This document shows, one piece after another, positions 1-10,500 of a stretch of DNA of 64,000 bases. A program made the translations under genes and the position numbers. The notes beneath the pieces are model-generated. The model did no database searches and was not told the DNA's origin. It was given only the letters and a program-made list of their open reading frames with translations. The stretch is taken from the NCBI RefSeq assembly GCF_002954775.1, contig NZ_PJME01000007.1, forward strand, positions 124,001 to 188,000, given 5' to 3'. How positions within the stretch are numbered: position 1 is the stretch's first letter; every line of letters starts with the position of its first letter. Source of the DNA: Streptomyces geranii (lineage in GTDB: Bacteria; Actinomycetota; Actinomycetes; Streptomycetales; Streptomycetaceae).

Positions 1-3000
1 GCAACGACGTGCCCGGCGGCGTGCTGCGCTGCGTGCGGGGTGGATCGGGCCAGGCGACGCCCTCGAGATCCCACCCGGCGGCAGATGGTCCGAACGGCTC
101 CAGCAGAAACGTCCACAGCACCTCGGCCGGCGGCGCCGCGGGAGTGCACACGCTGCCCCAGCGGTCGGTGATCGTCGCGGTCAGCTTCTCCGTGTACTCG
201 ATCGCCTTCGTGGCCGGAGTCGCCTGCCAGGTCAGCAGGGCGAGCTGGGCCGCCGGGTTGGCCTTCGTCGACGGGTTGATCGTCCACCACACCACCGGTG
301 CCGCGCCGGTGCCCGAGCCTCCCGCGAGCACCGGCGAGTCGAGCTGGCCGTTGCCCTTCACCCGTTCGAGGCGGATGCCGGTGATCTCGTAGTGGTACCG
401 ATCGCCGGAGCGCTCGGCGAAGCCGTCGACACCCACGCCGGGTGCCGTCTCGAGCGGCGTGCCGAGCCCGCCCACCGTCACGTCGGCCGAGGCGACCGGT
501 GGCACGAGCATCGAGATCACCGGGATGGCGTCGATCGGCACCACCGGCATGTCGCCGTCGGCCGGCAGGCCACCGGTCTGCTCGGGCGCCTGGCCCAGGC
601 TGGTGTCGACGCCACGATCCACGGCCGAGCCCTGCGCCAGCGCGGGCGAGCGCGACTGTAACGAGACCTTCTCGACCAGCGGCGGGTACGGCGCGACCGG
701 GTCGGGGCTGCTGATGGTGATGTCGACGCATCCCGACACTGAGAAGAAGAAGAAAGTGACGTGACCGCAGGCCTGGCCGTGGACCGACACGTTCAGGTCG
801 TCGCCGGCATCGTTCTCGGCCACGATGACGGTGAGCGAGGCGTCGGCGCCGACGGACACGATCCACAGGCGCAGCTCGCCGGCGACGTAGATGTTGCCGG
901 CGATCGTGAACGGCTTGAAGCCGAGCTCGGCGTCCATCCCGCCGCCGACCTTGATGTAGAGGCCGGCGTCGACGTCGCCCCACGTGAACGATGCCGCGGC
1001 ACCGAACGCGATCGCGAATCCGGTGAGCGCCGGCAGCGTGGCGTGGCCGTTGTCGAACTGGTTGAGCCCGTCGCCGCGGAACATCAGGTAGCCCGTGCCC
1101 TTGACGATGCCGAGCACGTCGATCTCGACCGACGGGCCGCCGTAGTCCTTGCGGGCACCCAGGTAGATGTGCCAGTCCTGGGCGTCGGCGCCGAAGGGGA
1201 ACACCGCCTCGACCGGGATGACAATCTTGACGAGGCTCTGGACCTCCCACGTGACGAGGATCCCGATGAGGAAGTACTCCGGCGTGATCTCGATCACCGC
1301 GAGGATGCCCACCGTCATCCCCAGCTCGCCGACGCTGGGCGGCGGCGACACGATGCGGGCGTTCATCATGATCAGCACGCGCGGCCCGGGCAGCTCGAGC
1401 AGGAACGTGCCGTCCAGGTTGATCAGGTAGCCGCCCTCCATCGTGCCGATGAGGATCCCGACACCGAAGGCCCAGTGGTCGATCTTCGGCTTCCACAGGA
1501 TCAGGCCGGTACCAGGGCCGGATAGGTCAGGGCCCCGCAGCAGGTGGGGCTGGCCGCCGGCCGCCTTCAGCCAGGCCAGCGCCGGCACGCCGGTGTTGGC
1601 GCCGATCTCGGCGTTGCGCTCGTAGTGCATGCCGAAGATGCCGCGGAAGCCGAAGATGCCGAGGCCGGTGCTACCGAGCGGGATGCCGGCCGGGAGCACG
1701 ACGCTGAGCCCGACGTAGACGCCGGTCGTCTGACGGCCGGTCGCGGCTTCGGTGATCGTCGCCACCTCGACCGCGGCGCAGACGCGGACGCTCACCGGGC
1801 GGATGGTCAAGTCGAGCTGACCGCCGATGGTGCCGATCGTGTTGCTATCCGAGTCGACCTCGTTGCCGATGCGCATGTAGCCCGCGCCGGCGATCACGCC
1901 GGGGATGTCGATGCGGGCGGCGAGAGCGGTGAGCTCGGGCAGGCGCGTCGGGTCGTCGAGGTAGGCGCGCACGCTGGCCTGGTCGATGCAGACCACCCCG
2001 AGGTCGACGCCGAGGGCGATGTCGACCTCCAGCGTCATCGGGTTGGAGCGCGACATCCGAGCACCAAGGACACGCAGGATCTGGCCGAGGGGCTCGGCGA
2101 TGTGCAACCCACCGCCGCTGGCGACGTCGATTGTGTAGCCCCGCGTGGAGTCGAACACTGGCCGGAAGTCCCAGCGCGCGCCCGGGGTGCTGCCGTCGTC
2201 GTCGCCGTCGCGGTTGGTGAGGCTCAGCCCGATCGCCTTGTAGCGGATCTTCAGCGGCTGCTCGCGCTTGATCGTGACAAGGCCGAGGAGGTCGATCGAC
2301 CAGTCGATCTCGACGTCGGCGAGCACCGTGGCGGTGAAGCCGTCGCCGAGCTGGCTGTGCAGGTACTCGACGCCGAACAGGATCACGCGCTCGACCGCGA
2401 ACCACGGCAGGGCGGCCACGACACCGGGGACGACCAGGGCGGCCCCCGCCAAGGTAGCGTCGACCACACCCCCCTCGCGGCCCTCGGCGGCGTTGCGCAC
2501 GGCATCGACCGCAGGGACCTGGGCGAGCATCGGCCAGAAGCTGAGGTAGGAGCCGAGGAACGTGACACCGAGGTCCTTGGACGCCGGCATCGGGTCGACC
2601 TGCGGGATCCACCCGAAGTGCACGAGGCCGTCGGTGTCGGCGGGGTCGGCGCCGACCGTGAGCAGCGTCGTCCAGCGCCCGGTCGAGGGGTCGCTCTGGA
2701 CGAGCGCGCGCATCGCCATGATCCCATCGGCGGGGTTGCCCGGCCCGACCGGCGTGCCATGGTCGAGCGTCTTGCCGCGCGGCAGCTGCGTGCCCGCCGG
2801 GGCGTTGGCCATCTGCCCCTGCAGCTTCTCCTCGGTCATCGTGTTGATGTCGACTTCCAGGTCGAGCTGGAGGGCGATCAGCTGGCTGTCGACGACGCGC
2901 ACGGCGACCTTGGCCGATCGGAACCATCTCGGTGGCGGCGACACCTCGGGCACCGGCGGGTCCTTGGCCGGCGCCGGCGGCTTCGGCGTCTCCGCGGCAT

Positions 3001-5050
3001 CGCGGTGCACGGCCACGGTCCCGCTGCCGGCGGGCGTGTTCGGCGTGAACGAGACGGTCGCCCTCCAGTGCTGGCGGTCGTTCGGCGCCGCGTGCGACGT
3101 CCAGCCGACGGCTGTCGCCCACGCGTTCTGCTCAGCCGTCGTCGGCGCCTGGGGGTCCGCGACCGCCGGCTGGATCACGAAGTTGAAGTGCTTGGCCGAG
3201 AACCGGGCCGCGACCGACGTTTGCACCGCGATCGCCCGGCGCCATGCCAGGGACGTGTTGCGGCCCTTCTGCTTGAGGTCGCCCTCGAAGCTGGCATCGC
3301 CGACGATGGTGATCGTCGTGCCGACGGCGAGGTTCTGAAAGTGCTCGCCGTAGGCGGCGACGGGATCCTGGGCGCCCGGTGACCACGTGTGCGCCCCTCT
3401 GCTGACGGCCGGCTGGGTCGACATCGCTGCCGAACCATCCGCGCCCGAGCTGTTGAAGAAGAAGTAGTAGTCGAGCGAGGCGGGGCTCGGCAGGGCCGGC
3501 TTCGTCACGGAGAACAGGCGGTCCGTCCCGGCCGCGACCGAGCTGGTCAGCTCGGCGCCGGGACCCGCGTTGGTGATCGCCGGCAACGAGCCGCCGGCAG
3601 GCGCGCTCCACACCAGCGCCGGGTCCGGAGGCGAGCTGCGCAGCGTCACCTGCTCGCCGGGACCTTCGCTCAGCACGAAGGTGAACGGGCCCGTGGTCGC
3701 GGTGATCTTGGCACTCTTTGAGCCGCCGCCGGGTGTGCCGCCGCCGGGCACGCCCACCGTCACCTCGGGCGTCAACCGGGTGACGGCGATGTGCATTTCG
3801 ACCGGCTGCGCGGTGGGTGACCCGGACCGCACCTCGATGTCGATTGTGGAGGTCCCGTTGGTGCCGAGGTCGAGGTCGTACTGCACAGCGGTCGGCTGCA
3901 GCGTGCCGTTTATCGTCACCTTGCGGATGTAGGGCGCGCGGCCGCCGACGACGTCGACGATGAGTGTCGACTGCTGTGGCACGCGCGCTTCAGCCGCCAC
4001 CACCCCGGTGGCGGCGTCTTTGGCGCCGAGCGTGACGCCGAACGTCTTGTCCCCGGCCTGGAAGCGTGGGAGCAGCTTCAGGTCACTGCCGCCCTGCTGC
4101 ACAAGCGCGGCGTCGAAGTCGCCCCAGATGCCGGTGGTGCGACCGAGTCCGATCAGCAGCTCCTGCGCACCGCACTCGAAGGCCAGGTTGCGCAGCCCGT
4201 CCGGGGCGACGAACACCCGCACCTCGGGCAGGTACAGGCCGGTCCAGTCGTCACCCACCCCTGCTTTGTCGCGCAACGCCGGCGGAGTGAAGTCGCCGTC
4301 AAGATCGAGCGTGGCACTGCGGAACCCGATACCTACGGCGCGCGCGTCGGCGTCGCCGAGATACGCGTATGGCGGTTCCATCGAGATGAACTGCGACACC
4401 TCGACACTGCCCGGGTCGTCGAGACTCGACACGCCGGCGCCCACGAACGAAAGGACGAGCTGGGTGCCGGTGGCATTTCCGTGACTGAACCTGAAGCGCA
4501 TCCGGGGTAGGACGAGGGCGACGTCCGTCACCGAGCCATCGGGCATGAGAGTCCCGATCGGGCTCACCTTGGCGGGATGCAGGAAAGGCGGCCGAACCTT
4601 GGGGGCGTTGAGGATGAGATCGAAAACGAACCCGGTCGACGGGTAGTCGCTCGGCGTGACGACCGCCAGGTCGTCGAGCAGGGCAGAGGTGTCGGACGCG
4701 GCGGCATTGAGCCCCATCTGGGCCTCGGCGAGGATCTGCGACGCCTGACGCGGGACGAAGAGCTCGAAGTCGATCGTGGTGTCGCGAAGATCGAAGATCG
4801 GGTCACTGCGTGACGGGTCGTGTGGCGGGCTCGCCTCGTCGACACCACCTGCCACGAGCGTGCCGTTGCTCGGGAAGAAGTCGAGCGACCCGTTCACCTC
4901 GCAGTGGCCGCGGATCGCCACGCCGAAGTCGTCGATCGCAGACTCGAACTGCACAACCCTCAACACGCTCAGAGCGGCGTGAGTTGGACCGATGTTCTCC
5001 CCACGGAGGACATACGGCAGAACAAGATCGAGCAGGGCCAGATTGGCCAT
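1..5050 (-). CDS. Giant protein of unknown function, C-terminus cut by the window edge
   Basis: One minus-strand frame stays open from the left edge to 5050, at least 1,683 codons, with third positions almost entirely G/C; all other frames here look like shadows. The protein has an N-terminal part (about residues 1-430), a Gly/Pro linker near 435-447 (PGGGTPPGGGS), a second part to about 685, a proline-rich linker near 690-705, and a long C-terminal part of alternating hydrophobic, glycine-rich strands ending in motifs such as FFFFSVSGC near residue 1435. No signal peptide or catalytic motif is evident. The pattern reminds me of large beta-rich DUF6603-type proteins, but this is a loose impression. 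The ATG at 5050 has no good ribosome binding site. The same frame remains open and fairly coding-like up to the transposase stop at 5239, so the true start may lie upstream (a GTG near 5140 is possible) or may have been lost through the adjacent insertion remnant. Confidence 0.75.
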   Translation of the reverse strand, partial: MANLALLDLVLPYVLRGENIGPTHAALSVLRVVQFESAIDDFGVAIRGHCEVNGSLDFFPSNGTLVAGGVDEASPPHDPSRSDPIFDLRDTTIDFELFVPRQASQILAEAQMGLNAAASDTSALLDDLAVVTPSDYPSTGFVFDLILNAPKVRPPFLHPAKVSPIGTLMPDGSVTDVALVLPRMRFRFSHGNATGTQLVLSFVGAGVSSLDDPGSVEVSQFISMEPPYAYLGDADARAVGIGFRSATLDLDGDFTPPALRDKAGVGDDWTGLYLPEVRVFVAPDGLRNLAFECGAQELLIGLGRTTGIWGDFDAALVQQGGSDLKLLPRFQAGDKTFGVTLGAKDAATGVVAAEARVPQQSTLIVDVVGGRAPYIRKVTINGTLQPTAVQYDLDLGTNGTSTIDIEVRSGSPTAQPVEMHIAVTRLTPEVTVGVPGGGTPGGGSKSAKITATTGPFTFVLSEGPGEQVTLRSSPPDPALVWSAPAGGSLPAITNAGPGAELTSSVAAGTDRLFSVTKPALPSPASLDYYFFFNSSGADGSAAMSTQPAVSRGAHTWSPGAQDPVAAYGEHFQNLAVGTTITIVGDASFEGDLKQKGRNTSLAWRRAIAVQTSVAARFSAKHFNFVIQPAVADPQAPTTAEQNAWATAVGWTSHAAPNDRQHWRATVSFTPNTPAGSGTVAVHRDAAETPKPPAPAKDPPVPEVSPPPRWFRSAKVAVRVVDSQLIALQLDLEVDINTMTEEKLQGQMANAPAGTQLPRGKTLDHGTPVGPGNPADGIMAMRALVQSDPSTGRWTTLLTVGADPADTDGLVHFGWIPQVDPMPASKDLGVTFLGSYLSFWPMLAQVPAVDAVRNAAEGREGGVVDATLAGAALVVPGVVAALPWFAVERVILFGVEYLHSQLGDGFTATVLADVEIDWSIDLLGLVTIKREQPLKIRYKAIGLSLTNRDGDDDGSTPGARWDFRPVFDSTRGYTIDVASGGGLHIAEPLGQILRVLGARMSRSNPMTLEVDIALGVDLGVVCIDQASVRAYLDDPTRLPELTALAARIDIPGVIAGAGYMRIGNEVDSDSNTIGTIGGQLDLTIRPVSVRVCAAVEVATITEAATGRQTTGVYVGLSVVLPAGIPLGSTGLGIFGFRGIFGMHYERNAEIGANTGVPALAWLKAAGGQPHLLRGPDLSGPGTGLILWKPKIDHWAFGVGILIGTMEGGYLINLDGTFLLELPGPRVLIMMNARIVSPPPSVGELGMTVGILAVIEITPEYFLIGILVTWEVQSLVKIVIPVEAVFPFGADAQDWHIYLGARKDYGGPSVEIDVLGIVKGTGYLMFRGDGLNQFDNGHATLPALTGFAIAFGAAASFTWGDVDAGLYIKVGGGMDAELGFKPFTIAGNIYVAGELRLWIVSVGADASLTVIVAENDAGDDLNVSVHGQACGHVTFFFFSVSGCVDITISSPDPVAPYPPLVEKVSLQSRSPALAQGSAVDRGVDTSLGQAPEQTGGLPADGDMPVVPIDAIPVISMLVPPVASADVTVGGLGTPLETAPGVGVDGFAERSGDRYHYEITGIRLERVKGNGQLDSPVLAGGSGTGAAPVVWWTINPSTKANPAAQLALLTWQATPATKAIEYTEKLTATITDRWGSVCTPAAPPAEVLWTFLLEPFGPSAAGWDLEGVAWPDPPRTQRSTPPGTSL

Positions 5051-5236
5051 GGCGACACCGTAGTGTCGAAGACTGGCACTGGACAAGACCGAGTTCCCTG
5101 GTGTGGCATGCACGGATCGTTCGAGTTCTGCATGGATCACGATGGTGGAGCAACGGGGAATGCATTCGGCACGTAGGGCGGAAATCCAGTCGGAAGGCAG
5201 GGTTTCGGCGTAGTCGCTTGATGCCCGGGTTCGTGA

Positions 5237-5704
5237 TCATGTAAGGCCGAGGAGGGCGAGAGGGCGTTTCGGGTCGCGGGACTTGGCCCGGAGCGCGGCG
5301 GCGACGTTCTGGGTGCCGGTGAGGCGGAAGGCACCGATGGCGAGGTTGCGCCAGGTTGCCATGGTGCGGGGCGCGTTGCCGGTGCGAAGCTGCGAGGCAT
5401 CCTCGGCGAAGGTCGTGTCCCGCACGTGGGGCAGGGCCTCGATCTGCCAGTGTGAGCGGATCGTGTTCGCGAGTTGGGCGGGGGTGGCCTGCTCGGCGCT
5501 CAGGCTGGTGACCGCGTAGACGGTCTTGATGCGGACCTTGCCGTTCTTACGGTGTAGGCGGCGCCGCTTGAGCTGAACGGCCTGGCGGGCGCCGGGAAGA
5601 GCCGGACGAGCTGTTGGCGCGCGCCGGGCCATTCCAGCGTCTGATGCAGGAGTGACGCTCAGTAGAGAGCGCTTGCCAGGACGCCGGCTGAGGGAGTCAC
5701 GCAA
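5237..5704 (-). pseudogene. ISAs1-family transposase, C-terminal remnant
   Basis: The last roughly 110 residues match the C-terminal part of ISAs1-type DDE transposases: [16 protein letters not shown], then [20 protein letters not shown], then [20 protein letters not shown], ending in [12 protein letters not shown]. This is the region around the third catalytic acidic residue. Full-length members are about 350-400 aa. Here the first two thirds are missing, and the first 45 or so residues upstream of the match have no resemblance to the family. The gene lies immediately upstream of, and in the same frame as, the giant gene to its left. It is a decayed insertion sequence and cannot be active. 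No terminal inverted repeats were identified with confidence. Confidence 0.75.
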
Positions 5705-6039
5705 GTGTCGGCGACGGGTGATTCAGCCGCCGCCGACAGTACGCAGCCTTGACGGCGCTCGGAGTGAAGCTGCCTGCCAACGTGTGCTTCCGTGCGCCCT
5801 CCGCATGCGAGCCCCCGCGTCGGCGGCCTGGCGGGCGAGTCTCTCGGCTCCCGTCCCCGGCATTGAAGAAGATCGGTGTTACGGCCTTGAGGCAGAGGGA
5901 ACGTTTGCTGGCCATGGGGGGTGGCCAGAATTGCGCGCTACTGTTGCCGAGTCACCGTAGGGACGACCCCCTCCGCCAGACGGATCGGTTTCCACGTGCT
6001 GGAGCCACCGGCCTCACAACAGATTGTCGAGCATGCAGA
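5705..6039. other. Gene-poor stretch between IS remnant and caspase operon
   Basis: No convincing coding region is seen. An 8-bp inverted repeat (TGTCGGCG at 5706-5713 with CGCCGACA at 5731-5738) sits just upstream of the transposase remnant and may be a leftover of the element or a weak hairpin. The short open frames here have mixed codon use and no recognisable protein features. Confidence 0.4.
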
Positions 6040-7521
6040 CTATTCGTCTTGGAACAGCGGGATCTGACGCATGGCCAACACGGTGCCGTCGCGGCTGATC
6101 GAGACCACTCCGCCCCACTCGCGGTCCCAGAAGGTCCCGTGCCGTTTGCTCCTCCATGCATGTACGCGTTGCCGGTAGGCCGCGACGTCGGCGTGCCGCT
6201 TGGGTTTTTCCCTGGTGACGAGGGAATCGAGGATGTCGGCGGCGACGCCGGAGAATGCCTGTACTCGGTTGCCGTTGAGCCGAAAGACATGATCCGTGCC
6301 CTCGAACTTCTCGCCCAGCAGGGTATAGCCCAGGTCCTGGACGCTGCCGGAGGCGGCGTGGGCGAAGCCCTGGAAGAAGTCGCTGCCCTGGCGGGGGGTG
6401 AGGAGCGCGGCGGTGGATTCGCCGTCCCCGGCGAAGGCCGTCAGACCGGCGGCTCCGACGCGGGCCAGGACACGCTGGAACCACTCGTAGTCCTTGGGGT
6501 CTTTGGGGCCAACTTGGCATCCGGGCTCGGATGAGTCGGGGTCCTTGCCTTGTCCTGGTTTGAGGATGCCGATGTCCGGGTTCTTGCCGCTTAGGTCCAG
6601 GCCAATGTCAGCGGCGGGGGTGCCGTCGGGGATGTGCAGCCAGCCGCCGGGGCCGTCGGCATGCAGGACGTGGACAGTGAGCGGGTCGGTCAGGGCGATC
6701 TCCGTGCTGAACAGCAAGGCCGGGGTTTCGTTCCAGGCTCCGACGTGTACTCCGTCGGCGTGGACGGCTGCGGAGGCGAGCTGTTCGTAAGCCTTCTGCC
6801 GGTCGCTGTGGTTGCCTTTGCAGGCGATGGGGAAGACGCGCGAGGACTCGCCCGGCTTCCAGACCTCGGCGAAGAACTGCGGACGGTAGGGGTAGCCGAC
6901 GGTCTTTGTCTTGGCCTTATCGCGACTGGTCAGCGTCCAGCCGGCCCGTAGGGCGGTGTCGGCACGGACGAACGAGATGCTGTGGTCCGGATAGCGGCGG
7001 GTGAGGATCTGTTCGCTGACGGCCAGTGCGAATGCGTGTCCCAACTCCTCCGACTGCAGCGCCTTGTAGTACATGGCGATTCGCTTACCCTCGTCGGACA
7101 GGCCGAGCAGGTTGCCCTCCTGCGACAGGCCGAGCTGGGTCTCGGTATGGGCGCTGAGCGCCTGGCAGTACTTGAGACTGCCCCAGTGCTCGGCCAGCCC
7201 GCGCGAGGCACCGCGCTGGGACAGCGCCAACCCGCGGCCCAGGTGATGCAGGACGTCCCAGAACGTCAACGTCACGGACAAGCCGACCTCCGTGCCGGGG
7301 AGCGGACGCAGCCCTGGCTTGCGCCGCAGCGGCTCGTAGGTCTCACCCGTCTTGGTCTTGCCCTCCTCCTGCCGTTTCTCGAACGTCTCACGACGCTCCC
7401 GTTCCTTGTCGGCTGCAGCCTCGTCCACCTTGCCCACGAGCTCCCGCGTCGAGTGCACCGACACGGACACCTGCTGCCTGAGACTGTTCAGGACCTCTTC
7501 AGTCTTCGGAGTGCTTGCCAC
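6040..7521 (-). CDS. Uncharacterised third component of an EACC1-caspase-helicase operon
   Basis: A 493-aa soluble protein with no family that I recognise. The start is taken as GTG 7521 because GGGGAGG lies about 7 nt upstream; GTG 7536 is possible but has no site. Residues 10-55 are rich in charged residues and probably helical (KERERRETFEKRQEEGKTK). The middle contains FFAEVWKPGESSRVFPIACKGN, here split as FFAEVWKPGESS then RVFPIACKGN, whose E...x-C-K arrangement could be a degenerate PD-(D/E)xK nuclease core; this is only a guess. The C-terminal part ends with a Trp-rich stretch (KRHGTFWDREWGGVVS). It is the last gene of a minus-strand operon, 55 bp behind the caspase-helicase stop, so it probably acts with that protein as sensor, adaptor or effector. 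Confidence 0.85.
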   Translation of the reverse strand: MASTPKTEEVLNSLRQQVSVSVHSTRELVGKVDEAAADKERERRETFEKRQEEGKTKTGETYEPLRRKPGLRPLPGTEVGLSVTLTFWDVLHHLGRGLALSQRGASRGLAEHWGSLKYCQALSAHTETQLGLSQEGNLLGLSDEGKRIAMYYKALQSEELGHAFALAVSEQILTRRYPDHSISFVRADTALRAGWTLTSRDKAKTKTVGYPYRPQFFAEVWKPGESSRVFPIACKGNHSDRQKAYEQLASAAVHADGVHVGAWNETPALLFSTEIALTDPLTVHVLHADGPGGWLHIPDGTPAADIGLDLSGKNPDIGILKPGQGKDPDSSEPGCQVGPKDPKDYEWFQRVLARVGAAGLTAFAGDGESTAALLTPRQGSDFFQGFAHAASGSVQDLGYTLLGEKFEGTDHVFRLNGNRVQAFSGVAADILDSLVTREKPKRHADVAAYRQRVHAWRSKRHGTFWDREWGGVVSISRDGTVLAMRQIPLFQDE

Positions 7522-7576
7522 GACTGCCCTCCCCACCTCGGATGTCCCGGTCGACCACCGACGGCCGATCGGTCAC

Positions 7577-10500
7577 TCAGTCGAACAGCGGCGCCAGTGC
7601 GTTCGAGCCGGCGAGGATGCGCCAGGCGGGAATACGGACAACTCGCTCGACAGGGCCGGCTTTTGCACCGCGACCGCCAGAGGGCAACCCGACGAGCAGA
7701 CCGGCTCGTTCGTGTACCAGACGGAGGTGTCGTGCTGGGTCGCGGTCCGGCCCGGGGCCGGTGTCGACGACTACTGCGGTGTTGCCTTCGGACGCGGTGA
7801 ACAGCAGGTCGATCCGTTGTCCGCCGATCAGGGTGTCGCGTTCCAGCTCGACAACACCGCGTGCGGCGAGGAACTGCTGGACGGTGTCGGTGAGATCCCT
7901 GCGGCGACGGTCCTGCCGAAGGTGAGGCTCTGGTACGGGAGTTGGCTGCACCCCGGTGCGTTGTGTTTGGTCCCACAGGAGCGAGCGTGAGGACAGCAGA
8001 TGCGGGAGCCCTGTCTCCTGCTGCCAGTAGATGTGATTACCCACCGTGATCAACTGGGATTTGGCGCGGGTGATCGCGACGTTCCAAAGGTTGACCTGGC
8101 TCGACACCCAGTGGGCTGTTCGTGGCGGGGTGTTGGTGGTGGCCACCGGACTGAGGATCATCACATCGCGCTGACCGCCCTGGAAGGCGTGCACCGTTCC
8201 CACCCGTACCCGGTCGTTGCCGATCATGCTCTCCAGGGCGTCCTTCTGCGCACGGAACGGTGTCACCACGCCCACGGTCGCGCTCTCGGGCAGGCGGCGA
8301 AGCAGCGCCCGCACGATGTCGGCGACAGCGGCAGCCTCGGACGGGTTACGCCAGGACTTTCCTCTTGGGCCGCGTGCCGACTCGCCGGAGGGCACATTCG
8401 CCCAGGCCAGTACAGGGGCTACCTCCCCGGTGTCCATGAGATCGACCGCGGTTACCTGCCGGCGCACGTCGGTCATGATCTCCAGCGCGCCGGAGTAGCA
8501 GTGGCCGTTGACGATGTCTGCGATTTCCGGGTGGCAGCGGTAGTGCTCGTCGAGCAGCAGCGCGTCCTCGCCGTTCTGCGCGGCGGCGTGATAGGAGGAG
8601 TGGACGTGGTAGGCGAGTCGTCGGTCTTCCAGCCAGGCCGCACTCAGCCCCGCTTTGACGCGGGCCTGGCGTTCCTGTTCCGGGGAGATACCGGGGATGT
8701 GAGTCAGCTGCATCGGATCACCGATGATCAAGGCCCGGCGGGCGCGGAACAGCAGGGGCAGCACCGCGGCGATGGAGCACTGGCTGGCCTCGTCGATGAC
8801 GACCAGGTCGAAGAGCTTGGCGTCCGGCTTCAGCTGGCGCACCGCGTGCGTGGTGATCGCCCAGCCCTTCAGGTGACGCAGCAGGTTCAGCTGGCTTCGC
8901 TGGGTCCCCTTGCGCTGACGCAATGTCTGGAGGCGCTGGTCCAGCAGCGATCGGCCACGGCCGAGTGCCTCCGCTGAGATTGCCTTGCACAGTTCAGCGG
9001 ACAGTTCGGTCCGTGTGGTGGCGCAGGCTGTTCGAGCCTGGTGCACAGTCTGCTCGTCGTGGGCGAGTTGAGACGGCGTGAGTTCACGCACCTGGCGTTC
9101 CAAGTCGGTCACGTCCGCCAGGTCGTTGAGGAGGTCCGAGGCGACGGGCCGTTCCCCGGCCCATGCAGGCAGTTCCGGGACCGCCTCGGGGCCGACGGCT
9201 GCGATGAACGCCTTCATCGCACGCGTGCGCCGCCAGCGTCCCCACCAGCTTCTGGCCGTTGCCGCCCCGCGGGCCCGCGCTTCCCAGCGGGCAAGATCCG
9301 CAGGGCCGCCGGACTCCCAGAGTCGTGGCAGGAGCGCCACCGAAAGCCCGACCTTCTCGGCCGACTCCGCACGCTGCCCCAGCACCTGGGCCAGCTGCAC
9401 CTCACCCTCGACCTGCCGTCCGGCCTGGTTATACAGCACAGCCGTGCGCGAGCGGAGGTTGCGCAGCTCACCCGCCACGGTGGCGGAGCTACGGCCGGGC
9501 TGGGCAGGCGGATCCGACAGTAGCCGTTCCAGCTTCTCGGCTTCCTTGACCAGGGCGTCGACGTTGCCGGTACGCATCAGCAGACCAGGGGCGATCTCGT
9601 CGCACCGCTGGGCGACGACGTCCACTGCCTCGTTGTTGGTCGACGCCACCAGAACCGACTCGCCGGCCGCGACGCACGTGGCCACCACCGAGGTGACGAC
9701 CTCGCTCTTTCCCGTGCCGGGCGGGCCGGTGGCCACGGTCAGGGGCTGCGTCATCGCCGAGACGACTACCTGCTCCTGGCTCTCGTTGGACGGCCCGGCC
9801 GCCACCACGAGTACCGGATCGGTTCCTGGCGTGGGGGCGGCAGCGTTCAGCAGAGCATCCAGAGCCGTACCGGGGATCTCGTCCGTACGCGTGGAGATGG
9901 CCAGCAGGTTCTCCACGAGTCCGTCGGTGGCGAACCGTTCCACGCTCGACGGGGCCAAGATCACCGCGGCGTTGTGTGCTCCGGGGCGCAGGGCCTCGTT
10001 CACCGAGTCGGCACGCAGCGCAGAGGTGTCGAGCGGTTCGAGCTCGGGTAGTCCCAGCGCGCCGAGCAACTCCCGTACGGCTCTGATCATCTGGGCGTCG
10101 TTGCCGTGCTGCCACGTCGGCTGCCAGCGGGCGAGCAGCTGGGCGGCCTCGTCCTCGGAGAGAAGCTCGGTCACCACCTTGGTGTGCAGGGACGGCACCC
10201 CGCTGGGACGGAGTACGGCTCGCCCGCTCTCGTCCGGGGCCAGCTCCATCTGCTGAATGAGCAGCGGTGCGATGCCCACGTCCGTGCGCCGGCCGCCCCC
10301 GCCACGGGACGGGAGGGTGACGGCGGGATACCCGTACCAGTACTCGTGCTGATTGGCGGCCTGCCCTGATCCGGCCTTCCCCGCGCCGGTGCCTGATGCA
10401 TGCGCGCCGGGCAGCCCCTTGGGCGCCGGCAGCACCGAGCCCAGGCCCGACTGAATGGTCTCGGGCCCGTCATCCACGAGGAAGTACTGCGAGTTCCGCC

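Noticed and set aside
761-3382. Several plus-strand open frames of 250-600 codons in the first 3.4 kb
   Set aside because: They are rich in Asp, His, Arg and Val in the way that antisense frames of GC-rich genes are. The minus-strand frame running through the whole region has the proper third-position bias and a protein-like sequence.
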